The notes beneath the pieces were generated by a model, which did no database searches, was not told where the DNA came from, and saw only the letters and a program-made list of their open reading frames with translations. The translations under genes and the position numbers were made by a program. A stretch of 64,000 nucleotides of DNA from Rhodoferax ferrireducens T118 (GTDB lineage: Bacteria; Pseudomonadota; Gammaproteobacteria; Burkholderiales; Burkholderiaceae_C), in contig NC_007908.1 in assembly GCF_000013605.1 (NCBI RefSeq), positions 3,782,001 to 3,846,000 on the forward strand, given 5' to 3'. Within the stretch, counting starts at the first letter, position 1. The number at the start of each line of letters is the position of its first letter. Below, in pieces: positions 39,929-49,380 of this stretch.

Positions 39929-40866
39929 GATGCTGTCCTCTGTGCCACACGCATGATCGCGCTGCGCGCACGCGGGTTGGCGCTCACCTCGGCGGCGCTG
40001 GGCCTGAGGCGCGCGAGCGCCTTGAGTTGCATCACCTTGGGCGGCGCAAAAGGGGCGCGCCGGTCATAGACGTCGCGTGAATGCTGGGCGATGAATTGTT
40101 TGACGATGCGGTCTTCCAGCGAATGGAAACTGATAACGACCAGGCGCCCGCCCGGGGCCAACACCAGCAGGCTGGCTGCTAACGCCTGTTGCAGCTCTTC
40201 AAGCTCGGCGTTGATAAAAATCCGAAAAGCCTGAAAGGTGCGCGTGGCGGGGTTCTGGCCCGGCTCGCGGGTCTTGACCGTGTCAGCCACGAGCTGGGCC
40301 AGCTCGGTGGTGCTTGAAATGGGGCCCCGTTCCTGTCGGCGAGCAACAATCGCCTTTGCAATGGGCCCAGCAAACCGTTCTTCACCATAGTCACGTATCA
40401 CCTCCGCTATTTTCTCGGTCTCGGCATTTGCCAGCCACTGCGCCACGCTGATGCCGCGCGTCGTGTCCATGCGCATGTCCAGTGGCCCCTCGAACCGGAA
40501 GCTGAAACCCCGCGCCGGGTTGTCAATTTGGGGTGAACTGATCCCCAGGTCAAGCAACACACCGGCCACACTCGCCGGGGGCAGTTCGTCGAGATGACTG
40601 AAACCCTGGTGCCGAATGGAGAAACGTGAATCATGGATGTTGCCGGCCTCGACCAGTGCCTCGGCATCCTTGTCAAAGGCAATCAGCCGATCGGTCGGCG
40701 TCATCCGGGAGAGAATGAGACGGCTGTGGCCGCCGCGACCAAAGGTGGCGTCCACATAAACCTGCGCGCCTGTGGCAGATGCATCGGCCGTGGCGTCCGG
40801 GTTGCAGAACAGAGCGTCCACCGCTTCATTCAACAACACGGTGGTGTGTGTCAAAGACGTTTCCAC
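39925..40866 (-). CDS. rsmH: 16S rRNA (cytosine-1402-N4)-methyltransferase
   Basis: RsmH (MraW) methylates C1402 in the ribosomal P site. The 313 residues show [13 protein letters not shown], the SAM motif [35 protein letters not shown], and [14 protein letters not shown]. It overlaps ftsL by 4 bp and follows mraZ after 9 bp. Confidence 0.97.
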   Translation of the reverse strand: METSLTHTTVLLNEAVDALFCNPDATADASATGAQVYVDATFGRGGHSRLILSRMTPTDRLIAFDKDAEALVEAGNIHDSRFSIRHQGFSHLDELPPASVAGVLLDLGISSPQIDNPARGFSFRFEGPLDMRMDTTRGISVAQWLANAETEKIAEVIRDYGEERFAGPIAKAIVARRQERGPISSTTELAQLVADTVKTREPGQNPATRTFQAFRIFINAELEELQQALAASLLVLAPGGRLVVISFHSLEDRIVKQFIAQHSRDVYDRRAPFAPPKVMQLKALARLRPSAAEVSANPRARSAIMRVAQRTAS

Positions 40867-40875
40867 CGTGCGCCT

Positions 40876-41304
40876 TCAGAAAGAAAAGTCTTTGAAAACG
40901 TCGGGCATGTCGCCCTGCATCGCCTTGGCCTCTTCGGCGTCATAGGTCACCTGGTCCCACAACTCGAAATAACTGCCCATCCCCAGCAACACAGCGTCCT
41001 TGGCAATGCCGGCGGCGGCGCGCAGTTCGGGCGACACCAGCACGCGACCAGTTCCGTCGAGCTCGACATCCATGGCGTTGCCCAGGAAGATGCGCTTCCA
41101 CCATTGCGCCGACATCGGCAGTGCAGCGATGCGTTCACGGAACTTTTCCCATTCGGGTCGCGGGAAAACCATCAGACAACCGTGCGGATGCTTGGTGATG
41201 GTGAGTTGGCCAGAGGCGGTGGCGCTTAGTACGTCACGATGCCGGGTCGGCACCGACAACCGACCTTTAGCATCCAGACTTAAAGACGAAGCCCCTTGAA
41301 ACAC
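40876..41304 (-). CDS. mraZ: Transcriptional regulator MraZ
   Basis: MraZ is the AbrB-like repressor that heads the dcw cluster. The 142-residue protein has two repeats, [18 protein letters not shown] and [16 protein letters not shown], each with a DxxGR motif. GTG at 41304 (FQGASSLSL follows) is the family start, although the frame is open further upstream. Its operator lies 50 bp upstream. Confidence 0.95.
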   Translation of the reverse strand: MFQGASSLSLDAKGRLSVPTRHRDVLSATASGQLTITKHPHGCLMVFPRPEWEKFRERIAALPMSAQWWKRIFLGNAMDVELDGTGRVLVSPELRAAAGIAKDAVLLGMGSYFELWDQVTYDAEEAKAMQGDMPDVFKDFSF

Positions 41305-41353
41305 AACAGCACACTCTCTTTTGGTAATTTTGCAAAGAAATGAAAGTGCAAAA

Positions 41354-41387
41354 GCACTTTTCACCACTTAATTGCACATTTTTGCAC
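41354..41387 (-). promoter_or_regulatory. MraZ operator with four 10-bp-spaced boxes
   Basis: On the minus strand the units GTGC, GTGC, GTGG, GTGC begin exactly every 10 bp (41384-87, 41374-77, 41364-67, 41354-57). MraZ is known to bind direct repeats with this period. A possible promoter (TTGGTG, 17-bp gap, TACAGT) lies just upstream. The last unit is also part of a 7-bp inverted repeat, AAAGTGC-AAAA-GCACTTT (41343-41360). Confidence 0.8.
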
Positions 41388-41596
41388 TGTATCAGCAAAA
41401 GTGAGTCGCACCAACAGGTTTTTAAATAAATATTTCCAATGAAATCAAGGGCTTAGAAACGAATTCGGATGCAGATGAACATCAAAAAACGTTCTAGATT
41501 AAGGACTTAGGGCGTGTAATCAATGTGATGCTTGAAGACGGGCTTGATTCAACCTTAAGCCATGCAGGACAGAACCAAAGACATGCCCGCAAACAC

Positions 41597-42919
41597 TTAC
41601 AAAATGTAACGCGAAAGGTCCTCATCCTGGCTCAGCTCACCGAGTCGTGCCTGCACATAGGCAGCGTCGACGTGAATCGTTTGACCGCCCAGATTGGCAG
41701 CGTCAAAACTCACCTCGTCGAGCAAGCGCTCCATGACGGTCGACAGACGCCGGGCCCCAATGTTTTCGGTGCGCTCATTCACGTCGAACGCAATGTGCGC
41801 CAAGCGCGTGATGCCCTCATCGAGGAACTCAATGTGCACGTTTTCCGTGGCCAACAGGGCCTGGTACTGCTTGACCAGCGAGGCAGCGGTTTGCGTCAGG
41901 ATGGCCACAAAGTCCTGCACTGACAGAGACTGAAGCTCAACCCGGATCGGGAAACGCCCTTGCAACTCGGGGATCAGGTCACTTGGTTTGCTCAGATGGA
42001 AAGCACCCGAAGCGATGAACAAAATGTGATCTGTCTTGACCATGCCGTATTTGGTCGACACCGTGGTGCCTTCGACCAGCGGCAGCAGATCCCGCTGTAC
42101 ACCCTGGCGCGATACCTCGGCTCCATTGCCTTCAGCGCGCGAGGTGACCTTGTCAATCTCGTCAATGAAGACAATGCCGTTTTGCTCCAGCATGTGCAGC
42201 GCCTGCATCCTGATCTCTTCTTCGTTGACCAGTTTGGCCGCCTCTTCTTCAACGAGCAACTTCAGGGCCTCAGGGATTTTGAGCTTGCGCGTCTGGCGCT
42301 TTTGCTGTCCCATCTGGCCAAACATCCCACGCAACTGCTCGGTCATCTCTTCCATGCCTGGGGGGCCCATGATCTCCAGTTGCGGCGCAGACTGCGCCAG
42401 GTCAATTTCAATTTCCTGGTCTGCCAACTGGCCCTCGCGCAATTTCTTGCGAAAGGTCTGGCGCGCAATACTCTCGGGCTCCATGTTTTGTACCACGCCA
42501 AAATCACCCCGCGGGGGCGGAATCAGGACGTCGAGCACCCGATCTTCGGCCGCGTCTTCCGCGCGTGAGCGCACTTTTTTCATCTCGGCAACACGCGTCT
42601 GCTTGACGGCGATGTCGGCCAGATCGCGGATGATGGCATCAACATCCTTGCCAACGTAGCCGACCTCGGTGAACTTGGTCGCCTCGACCTTGATGAAAGG
42701 CGCATCGGCGAGCCGTGCCAGGCGCCGCGCGATTTCGGTTTTGCCAACGCCGGTCGGGCCAATCATCAAAATGTTCTTGGGTGTAATTTCTGCACGCAGG
42801 CCGGGCTCGACCTGCTGGCGCCGCCAGCGATTGCGCAGTGCAATGGCCACCGCCCGCTTGGCCTGTTGCTGACCAACAATGTGTTTATCAAGTTCAAAAA
42901 CGATTTCTTGCGGGGTCAT
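41597..42919 (-). CDS. hslU: HslU ATPase subunit of the HslVU protease
   Basis: HslU unfolds substrates for the HslV peptidase. The 440-residue AAA+ protein has the Walker A loop [15 protein letters not shown], Walker [12 protein letters not shown], the pore motif GYVG in [11 protein letters not shown], and the C-terminal LSRYIL that activates HslV. It overlaps hslV by 4 bp. Between its stop and mraZ (about 290 bp) lie only the mraZ leader and no clear terminator. Confidence 0.98.
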   Translation of the reverse strand: MTPQEIVFELDKHIVGQQQAKRAVAIALRNRWRRQQVEPGLRAEITPKNILMIGPTGVGKTEIARRLARLADAPFIKVEATKFTEVGYVGKDVDAIIRDLADIAVKQTRVAEMKKVRSRAEDAAEDRVLDVLIPPPRGDFGVVQNMEPESIARQTFRKKLREGQLADQEIEIDLAQSAPQLEIMGPPGMEEMTEQLRGMFGQMGQQKRQTRKLKIPEALKLLVEEEAAKLVNEEEIRMQALHMLEQNGIVFIDEIDKVTSRAEGNGAEVSRQGVQRDLLPLVEGTTVSTKYGMVKTDHILFIASGAFHLSKPSDLIPELQGRFPIRVELQSLSVQDFVAILTQTAASLVKQYQALLATENVHIEFLDEGITRLAHIAFDVNERTENIGARRLSTVMERLLDEVSFDAANLGGQTIHVDAAYVQARLGELSQDEDLSRYIL

Positions 42920-43464
42920 GGCAGCGTTTCAATGGTGTGGCTCATGTTGGTATAGATGCAGATCTCGGCCGCTATTTCCAGCGATTTCTTGACGATCTCC
43001 GGCGCCGACATCTCGGTGTGGTTGAGCAAGGCCATGGCCGCCGCTTGCGCGTATGCGCCGCCAGAGCCAATGGTGACGATGCCGTTCTCGGGCTCCAGCA
43101 CATCACCGTTGCCTGTGATGATAAGCGACGCCTCGCTATCAGCCACTGCCAGCATCGCCTCCAGACGGCGCAAGACCCGATCAGTGCGCCAGTCTTTGGT
43201 GAGCTCGATGGCGGCACGCACCAGATGACCCTGATGCTTCTCCAGCTTGGCCTCAAAGCGTTCAAACAGCGTGAAGGCGTCGGCCGTGGCGCCTGCAAAC
43301 CCGGCCAGCACCTTGCCGTGATAGAGCTTGCGCACTTTGCGGGCCGTGCCTTTGACCACAATGTTACCCAAGGTGACCTGGCCGTCCCCGCCAATGGCCA
43401 CCGAGTAGCCCTCAGGTGTCTTGCGGCGTACGCTGATGATGGTGGTTCCGTGAAATTGTTCCAT
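42916..43464 (-). CDS. hslV: HslV peptidase subunit
   Basis: HslV is the proteasome-like threonine peptidase. The 182-residue precursor begins MEQFHG; processing after this short propeptide would expose Thr7 (TTIISVRR) as the nucleophile. [20 protein letters not shown] and the GSGGAYA motif are typical. It lies in an operon with hslU. Confidence 0.97.
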   Translation of the reverse strand: MEQFHGTTIISVRRKTPEGYSVAIGGDGQVTLGNIVVKGTARKVRKLYHGKVLAGFAGATADAFTLFERFEAKLEKHQGHLVRAAIELTKDWRTDRVLRRLEAMLAVADSEASLIITGNGDVLEPENGIVTIGSGGAYAQAAAMALLNHTEMSAPEIVKKSLEIAAEICIYTNMSHTIETLP

Positions 43465-43482
43465 GCTTGATGTCGCAAAAGG

Positions 43483-45291
43483 TCAATGGGTGCGCAACAT
43501 AACCCGCGCGTGTTCGTTAATCCCAATAACGTTGAAAAATGCAGCAACCAGACGCGGCACATCGCGAAACTGAACCGAGCAACCCTCGGACTCGCGCAAG
43601 GCAACCCAGTTCAGAATACTGCCGGCAGCCGAAAAATCGACCCGAATCAGTCGGGAACAGGAAATAACCAGGTGCTTGGCGTCGTACAGTCCCGCCTGCA
43701 ATTTGTCCAGTGCCTCGGCCGCGTCGCCCAGCACCTCGCCGCTCAACTCCACCACAGTCGCCGCCGACAGCATGTCAAGTCCCATGGGCACTGTGGCCCC
43801 CTGACTCAAGGCAAAAGAGGGGACCACGGCGGGTGCTTCTGTCAAGCCGAACGGGGCTTCATGGGAAAGCATTGAATTCAAACGCTCATGGACATACTCA
43901 CACCGGGCGTCTTCCCAGGGTGGTGGAGAAACTTCGTAGGTGACGCAGAAATCCAGCGCGGCCAATTCAAACTCGTCCTGCAGACGCACAATGCGCAGGG
44001 CGTCCAGGCGCAGTCGCCACCACACCATGTCCACCGCCTGATCGCCCGATGGCGTGTACGATTTCAAGGTGCTGTGCAGCACGTCGGCGCCGTCAAATTG
44101 CAATTGAACCGGCTGTGAGCACCACTGGGCAAAAAGCTCGGCCAAGGCACTGGCAGCCTCAGGCGTCATACGGCGGAACTGATGCCAGTGCAAATGCCAG
44201 AGTCGGCCAGGGGCGCTCACCAAACTGGCGCGCAGGGCTTGCACTTCCGATAAATCAAGATCGACAGGACACTCCCACACCAACTGGCTACCGGATGCCA
44301 ACGCACCTGCCTGCGGCAGCGGGGCCGGGAGCGTATTGCGGCCCAACAACTCAGGGATTGAGAACCAGGCCGGCGCCGAGCGTCCGAAGCGCTGAGCATA
44401 CTCAATGGCCACGCGATCAAAATTGCTCTGTTGCCCGGTGGCGCGATAAAGGTCAAACAAAGCCGCTGCCCAGCCGTCGGCCGAATCCGGATTAACCGGC
44501 TCTGCCTGCAACGCGGCCAGCAAAGTGGCCTCAGCTCCCGCGTCATCGCCATTGGCGAATCGGATGGCAGCCTCCTCTAAATCGGAATCGGCCAGACTGT
44601 CTCCCAACTCGATAGAAAACAATTTGGAAGGTGAATATTCGCTCAGACCGGTATCCACCGTCCTGCCACCGGAGCTCCTGGACGACAGCATCTGCCGCGG
44701 CGCACCGATGGGCGCCGGCTCCTGCGATGCAGCCAGACCCATCTGTGTCGACTCATAGTCAGCACCCGACCCCGAGTCGCCAGTCGGGCTCAACTGAGAC
44801 GCCAGCGTGGCGACAAAAGTGTCTGCGACTTTTCGTTGGGTACCCGCCAGCGGCGCGAGTTCACCCTGCGCCTGGGAGGCGGTGCCAGACCCGGACGGCT
44901 TGTCCGACTGAACCATGGCCTCGTCCTGCTTGCCCTTCCACCACTGCTTGGACATCTGGGCTTCAATTTCGTCAATTTTCTTCAGCGTCGTGGCACGCTC
45001 ATCCAGGTTGGAAATCGAGCTGGTCTGGAAAAAAGAGGGGCGGCCCGCGAGCTCCGGACTCAACACCGGCCCATTGCGGCGGATTTTGCGCAGGTGGTCA
45101 AATTCACGCCGACGCACGAAATCATTTTGCCGCTTGCGCTCGATCATCTCCTTGAGCGCAGCTTTCCCATATTCATTTTCCTGCTCGGTATCGGGCTCTG
45201 GCTTGTCCAAATCAGACCAGTCTTTGGTCGGGTTGCGAACAAACCGGGCCATCTTGGACAGCAAACCGGTGTTAGTGTCTTTGGTTGCCAT
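43483..45291 (-). CDS. STAS-domain protein of unknown role
   Basis: A 602-residue cytoplasmic protein. The N-terminus is charged and helical (EMIERKRQNDFVRRREFDHLRK), followed by a disordered Ser/Gly/Gln-rich stretch, a helical repeat-like centre (LEEAAIRFANGDDAGAEATL), and two beta-alpha modules. The last (LVISCSRLIRVDFSAAGSILNWV) resembles a STAS/anti-anti-sigma domain, with Ser at the usual phosphorylation site region. It lies between hslV and dksA. No kinase or sigma partner is visible. Confidence 0.75.
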   Translation of the reverse strand: MATKDTNTGLLSKMARFVRNPTKDWSDLDKPEPDTEQENEYGKAALKEMIERKRQNDFVRRREFDHLRKIRRNGPVLSPELAGRPSFFQTSSISNLDERATTLKKIDEIEAQMSKQWWKGKQDEAMVQSDKPSGSGTASQAQGELAPLAGTQRKVADTFVATLASQLSPTGDSGSGADYESTQMGLAASQEPAPIGAPRQMLSSRSSGGRTVDTGLSEYSPSKLFSIELGDSLADSDLEEAAIRFANGDDAGAEATLLAALQAEPVNPDSADGWAAALFDLYRATGQQSNFDRVAIEYAQRFGRSAPAWFSIPELLGRNTLPAPLPQAGALASGSQLVWECPVDLDLSEVQALRASLVSAPGRLWHLHWHQFRRMTPEAASALAELFAQWCSQPVQLQFDGADVLHSTLKSYTPSGDQAVDMVWWRLRLDALRIVRLQDEFELAALDFCVTYEVSPPPWEDARCEYVHERLNSMLSHEAPFGLTEAPAVVPSFALSQGATVPMGLDMLSAATVVELSGEVLGDAAEALDKLQAGLYDAKHLVISCSRLIRVDFSAAGSILNWVALRESEGCSVQFRDVPRLVAAFFNVIGINEHARVMLRTH

Positions 45292-45331
45292 GGCGGGAAC
45301 AGACAGGAGCAGAGGTCACAGACGTCGCCCG

Positions 45332-46420
45332 TCAATCCCCAAACATCTTCTGCTTGAGTTCCCGGCGCTGCTGAGCCTCCAGCGACAGATTGGCGGTCGG
45401 GCGCGCCAACAGACGCCCAACCCCGATGGCTTCACCGGTTTCATCACAATAGCCATAGTCGCCCGAGTCGATGCGCGCGAGCGATTGTTCAATTTTCTTT
45501 AGCAGCTTGCGCTCACGGTCCCGGGTGCGCAACTCCAAGGCGTGTTCTTCTTCAATGGTGGCCCGATCGGCCGGATCAGGCACCACCACCGTGTCGGCCC
45601 GCAGATGCTCAGTGGTTTGGCCGGCGTTGCTCAGAATATCCTGTTTGAGCGCGGTGAGCACACGACGAAAGAACGCCAGCTGGGTATCGTTCATGTACTC
45701 GTCATCAGGCATGGCGATCAGTTCGGCCTCGGTCAATTGTTCAACCGGTTTGAGTTTCCAGTTGTTGGCCAACGCCGGGTCTTTTTTGACGGCGGAAGCG
45801 ACCGGTGGAACGATGTAGGGCGCGACGATGGTTTGTGAAAAACTGGCTTTGGCAGCGGTTGAAGCCACCGACTGCGCCATGGAAGGCACAGTCAACTGCG
45901 CCAGCCGCGAAGATGGACGACCCGCCCTGACGGGTACGGATGGGGCGGCTGACGCTACGGGCGCCAGCGCAACTTTGACCGGCGTCACAGCCGGGGCCAC
46001 GGGGAGTTTGGGTGCTGCCACCTCAGGTTTAGCGGCTTTCGCGAGCGTCGTTTTCACTGAATCCTTTGCTTGAATTGTTGCTGTCGGTTTGACAACTTTG
46101 ACCGAGGGGGCCTTGGCCACCTTCGCTGGCGATGCCTTGGCCACCTTGGTCACCTTAACCACGGTTTCCGGAGCCGACTTGGACTCTTTCCCCACCACTT
46201 TCGTTGGCACTGACGGCTTGGCCGGCGCCTTCTTGCCAACCGGCGGTTTGGCCGCGGCGCCTTGCGCTGATTTAGCAACGGGCGCGGGCTTCACCGCCGG
46301 CTTGTCTTGAGGCCGCGCCACCGGTTTCGGCTTGGCGAGCGCTTTGACGCCCGGCTTGACCTTGACGATGGCATGGGTCGCTTTACGCGTCTCCTTGGCT
46401 TTCACGGTTTGCGATTTCAC
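45332..46420 (-). CDS. dksA: RNA polymerase-binding factor DksA with long N-terminal extension
   Basis: DksA binds RNA polymerase with ppGpp in the stringent response. The C-terminal 150 residues hold the coiled coil with the tip DPADRA and the degenerate zinc finger YGYCDETGE, in which only one of the four usual cysteines remains (the second pair reads NLSLEAQQRRE). Before it come about 200 Ala/Lys/Pro/Val-rich residues reminiscent of histone H1-like tails. GTG at 46420 is chosen because GAGGAG lies 8 bases upstream; this gives 362 residues. Confidence 0.9.
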   Translation of the reverse strand: MKSQTVKAKETRKATHAIVKVKPGVKALAKPKPVARPQDKPAVKPAPVAKSAQGAAAKPPVGKKAPAKPSVPTKVVGKESKSAPETVVKVTKVAKASPAKVAKAPSVKVVKPTATIQAKDSVKTTLAKAAKPEVAAPKLPVAPAVTPVKVALAPVASAAPSVPVRAGRPSSRLAQLTVPSMAQSVASTAAKASFSQTIVAPYIVPPVASAVKKDPALANNWKLKPVEQLTEAELIAMPDDEYMNDTQLAFFRRVLTALKQDILSNAGQTTEHLRADTVVVPDPADRATIEEEHALELRTRDRERKLLKKIEQSLARIDSGDYGYCDETGEAIGVGRLLARPTANLSLEAQQRRELKQKMFGD

Positions 46421-46652
46421 GTCTTGTCTCCTCGCTGATTTTTTCTGCTCGATGACATCGCGGGTGGATGTTTGCCTGGTGTTGGCAGCGCCGCCTGAAG
46501 CTTTTAAGCTTATCCCCTCGGCGCCAGCTTTTGAGGGCTGGCTTTGCGCCACTTGTTTGGCGGGCGAGTTTACAGGTTTAAGCGCTGGAAATCCCATCAA
46601 TTGAAAAAACGAGGAAAACATTTCGTTTACCGCCCAGTCGTATTTATTTGAA

Positions 46653-47708
46653 TCAAACCAGGCACTGTTCCATGCCTTGCAGAAAAATGTCTTGCGGCAA
46701 GTCAATGCCGATGAACACCATTTTGCTGACACGCGGCTCCCCTGCGGCCCAGGCCGGCCCCAGGTCACTGCCCATCAACTGGTGCACACCCTGAAAAATC
46801 ACTTTTCGATCGGTGCCCTTCATGAGCAGGACCCCTTTGTAACGCAACATGCGCGGGCCATAAATATTGACGATGGCGCCCAGAAAGTCTTCCAGTTTGG
46901 CCGGGTCAAAAGCGCGCTCGGATTTGAAGACGAAACTCTTGACGTCATCCTCATGGTGGTGGTGATGACCCCCGTGTTGGTGCGAGGGATGGTCACAGTG
47001 CTCGCCGGGGGCATGCTCAGGGTGATCGTGCCCCTCGTGGTCATGCGCTTCTTCCGTCAGAAAATCCGGGTCGATATCGAGCTTGGCGTTGAGATTGAAG
47101 CCGCGCAGGTCAAATACCTCGCTTAAGGCCGCCTCGCCAAAATGCACCGCCTTTTGCGGTGCGCGTGGGTTCATGTGCTTCAAGCGGTGCATCAAGGCAT
47201 CGACCTCATCGGCGGCCACCAGATCGGTCTTGCTGATGAAAATCTGATCGGCAAAACCCACTTGGCGGCGCGCCTCCTGGCGCTCGTCGAGCTGCGTCAT
47301 GGCATGCTTGGCATCGACCAGCGTCAAAATCGAGTCGAGCAGGTAGCTCTCGGCAATTTCGTCGTCCATGAAAAAGGTTTGCGCCACCGGACCGGGGTCG
47401 GCCAGGCCGGTGGTCTCGATCACCACGCGGTCAAAATCGAGCAGCCCCTGGCGCTTCTTGGCGGCCAGCAACTGCAGTGCTTCGCGCAGATCTTCGCGAA
47501 TGGTGCAGCAGATGCAGCCGTTGTTCATCTGGATGATCTGTTCCTTGGACTCGGTCACCAGAATTTCGTTGTCGATGTTTTCTTCGCCAAACTCGTTTTC
47601 AATGACGGCGATTTTCTGGCCGTGCGCCTCTTCCAGCACGCGTTTGAGCAGCGTGGTTTTACCCGAGCCGAGAAAGCCCGTCAGGATGGTTGCAGGGATA
47701 AGACTCAT
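46653..47708 (-). CDS. CobW-family GTP-binding metallochaperone
   Basis: A 351-residue G3E GTPase with the P-loop GFLGSGKTT near the N-terminus, the metal-binding GCICCTIRED, ETTGLADPGPV, and SKTD for guanine recognition. A His-rich insert (DHEGHDHPEHAPGEHCDH, then HHHHH) near residues 225-258 points to zinc or another transition metal. Family members move metals to enzymes. The ATG at 47708 (MSLIPATILTG) is preferred. No metal-responsive promoter was recognised. Confidence 0.92.
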   Translation of the reverse strand: MSLIPATILTGFLGSGKTTLLKRVLEEAHGQKIAVIENEFGEENIDNEILVTESKEQIIQMNNGCICCTIREDLREALQLLAAKKRQGLLDFDRVVIETTGLADPGPVAQTFFMDDEIAESYLLDSILTLVDAKHAMTQLDERQEARRQVGFADQIFISKTDLVAADEVDALMHRLKHMNPRAPQKAVHFGEAALSEVFDLRGFNLNAKLDIDPDFLTEEAHDHEGHDHPEHAPGEHCDHPSHQHGGHHHHHEDDVKSFVFKSERAFDPAKLEDFLGAIVNIYGPRMLRYKGVLLMKGTDRKVIFQGVHQLMGSDLGPAWAAGEPRVSKMVFIGIDLPQDIFLQGMEQCLV

Positions 47709-47772
47709 TGCTTTTCTCAATGGATTGGGGGCGTCAGCAAGGGGGGGAGTGTAGCGGGCAATGGGTTTCGGG

Positions 47773-48954
47773 TTATTTACGCATGACCACCAGGCCTTTG
47801 AGGTATTCGCCTTCGGGGAAATTGATTGTCATCGGGTGATCCGGTGCACCGCCCATGCGCTCAACAATGTAACCGTCGATCTGGGCGTCAATGCCGGCTG
47901 AGGCCACAATTTTATGAAACAGCTCAGCGCTGATGCCGCCCGAACAGGAATAGGTAAATAGCACACCGCCCGGCGCCAGAAGTTTGAACGCCAGCCGGTT
48001 GATGTCCTTGTAAGCCCGCGCCGCTCGTTCAGCATGCGCTACCGTGGGCGCAAACTTGGGCGGATCGAGCACGATGGCGTCAAAAGTCTGGCCCTCGGCG
48101 CCGAACTGGCGCAGCGAGGCATTCACGTCGGCATCCAGGAAGGTGGCGCGCTCAGGCGCAAAACCGTTCAAGGCCAGGTTGGCGGCAGCCTGCGCCAGGG
48201 CCGGGCCGGAGGAGTCAATGGACGTGACGTGCGCGGCGCCACCGGTCAATGCCGCCACGGTGAAGCCGCCGGTGTAGCAATAGCAGTTGAGCACGCGCTC
48301 GAACTTCAGGCGCGCGCAATAGTCGGCAAACCTGGCGCGGCTATCGCGCTGGTCCAGATAAAACCCGGTTTTGTGCCCAGTGGCAATATTGACACCCAGT
48401 TGCCAGCCGTGCTCGCGCAAGACCAGCTCCACCGGACCGTCACCACGCAGCCAGCCACTCACCTCGGGCAAACCTTCGCGCACGCGGCCACTGGCGTCGG
48501 AGCGTTCATACAGTCTGGACAGACCGGTGGCAGCCAGCAGGGCGTCAGCCAGCACGTCTTTCCAGCGCTCGGCGCCACTGGAGAGAAACTGCGCCACCAG
48601 CGTATCCCCATAACGATCCACGATCAGCCCCGGCAAACCATCAGACTCGCCGTGGACCAGCCGCATACTGTCGCTATTTATGGCAAATCTGGCTCTAGCC
48701 CTTATGGCGCTTTCACAAGCAGCTATTAAAAATGTAGTGTTTATGCGCTGCGTCTCGACAAAACTCCAGACCCGGGCCCGGATTTTGGAGGCCGGACTGT
48801 ACGCGGCCCAGGCCAGGAATTGCCCTTCGTGCGATTCCACCCGCACGGTCTCACCGGCATCGGCCCCGCCATGGGCAATGGCCGACTCAAAAATCCAGGG
48901 ATGTCGGCGCAACAGCGAGCGCTCTTTGCCGGCTCTTAAAGAAATCGTTTTCAT
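47773..48954 (-). CDS. rlmI: 23S rRNA (cytosine-1962-C5)-methyltransferase, RlmI type
   Basis: A class I SAM-dependent RNA methyltransferase with an N-terminal PUA domain. Features are KERSLLRRHPWIFESAI, VHGESDGLPGLIVDRYGD, the SAM loop VLNCYCYTGGFTVAALTGGA, and the motif IVLDPPKFAPTVAH. The 393-residue form starts at MKTISLRAGKER. Residues TTFLIAACESAIRARARFA, at a position where relatives have an ordinary helix, are coded by a dispersed-repeat copy. Confidence 0.92.
   Translation of the reverse strand: MKTISLRAGKERSLLRRHPWIFESAIAHGGADAGETVRVESHEGQFLAWAAYSPASKIRARVWSFVETQRINTTFLIAACESAIRARARFAINSDSMRLVHGESDGLPGLIVDRYGDTLVAQFLSSGAERWKDVLADALLAATGLSRLYERSDASGRVREGLPEVSGWLRGDGPVELVLREHGWQLGVNIATGHKTGFYLDQRDSRARFADYCARLKFERVLNCYCYTGGFTVAALTGGAAHVTSIDSSGPALAQAAANLALNGFAPERATFLDADVNASLRQFGAEGQTFDAIVLDPPKFAPTVAHAERAARAYKDINRLAFKLLAPGGVLFTYSCSGGISAELFHKIVASAGIDAQIDGYIVERMGGAPDHPMTINFPEGEYLKGLVVMRK
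48681..48739 (-). repeat. Dispersed 57-bp repeat inside rlmI
   Basis: Minus strand: CACTACATTTTTAATAGCTG, then ATAAGGGCTAGAGCC, a near-ideal copy. It is translated as TTFLIAACESAIRARA with no frame disruption. Confidence 0.8.
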
Positions 48955-49037
48955 GGGCCAATTGTGAGGCCTGGCCAAGCGGCCTCAGCACAGGTCGCCT
49001 ATTAATTGTTCGCGCCCGACAGCGCAGGCGCGCCGCG

Positions 49038-49346
49038 TCAAAAAGTGACTGTCATCGCGGGCACGTCGACCCGGATCATGGGTCGGGCCAGCGCGGCATG
49101 CACCGCCTGCACATAGTCAGCGGCCCATTTTTCATCCTTGAACATGGCCGCACCGGCAGCTTCGGTCACCCGCAGCACCTTGTCGGCGGTCAACACCTTA
49201 CCGCTGGCGCGCAGCGGCTCGCAGTCGAGCGCCGTGAACTGGGCGTCAAGCCAGTTGCGTGCCACATCGGGCGCCATCGGGGTCTCGCCCACGTTGAACT
49301 GCAATTGAACCCCTTTGTCCAATAAAACGGTGATTTGGCTACGCAT
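49038..49346 (-). CDS. Conserved-looking small hypothetical protein
   Basis: A 102-residue cytoplasmic protein starting ATG after AAAGG at 6 bases. It alternates short strands and helices (ITVLLDKGVQLQFNVG, then KVLRVTEAAGAAMFKDEKWA). Codon use matches the neighbours. No family is recognised. It lies between rlmI and xerC on the same strand. Confidence 0.7.
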   Translation of the reverse strand: MRSQITVLLDKGVQLQFNVGETPMAPDVARNWLDAQFTALDCEPLRASGKVLTADKVLRVTEAAGAAMFKDEKWAADYVQAVHAALARPMIRVDVPAMTVTF

Positions 49347-49380
49347 GGATTACCTTTCTGTCGATGATGGAAAATGCGCC

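Noticed and set aside
40140..40200. Possible dispersed-repeat copy in rsmH (GCTGGCTGCTAACGCC)
   Set aside because: Only the centre fits; the ends of the family pattern are missing, so it was not counted.
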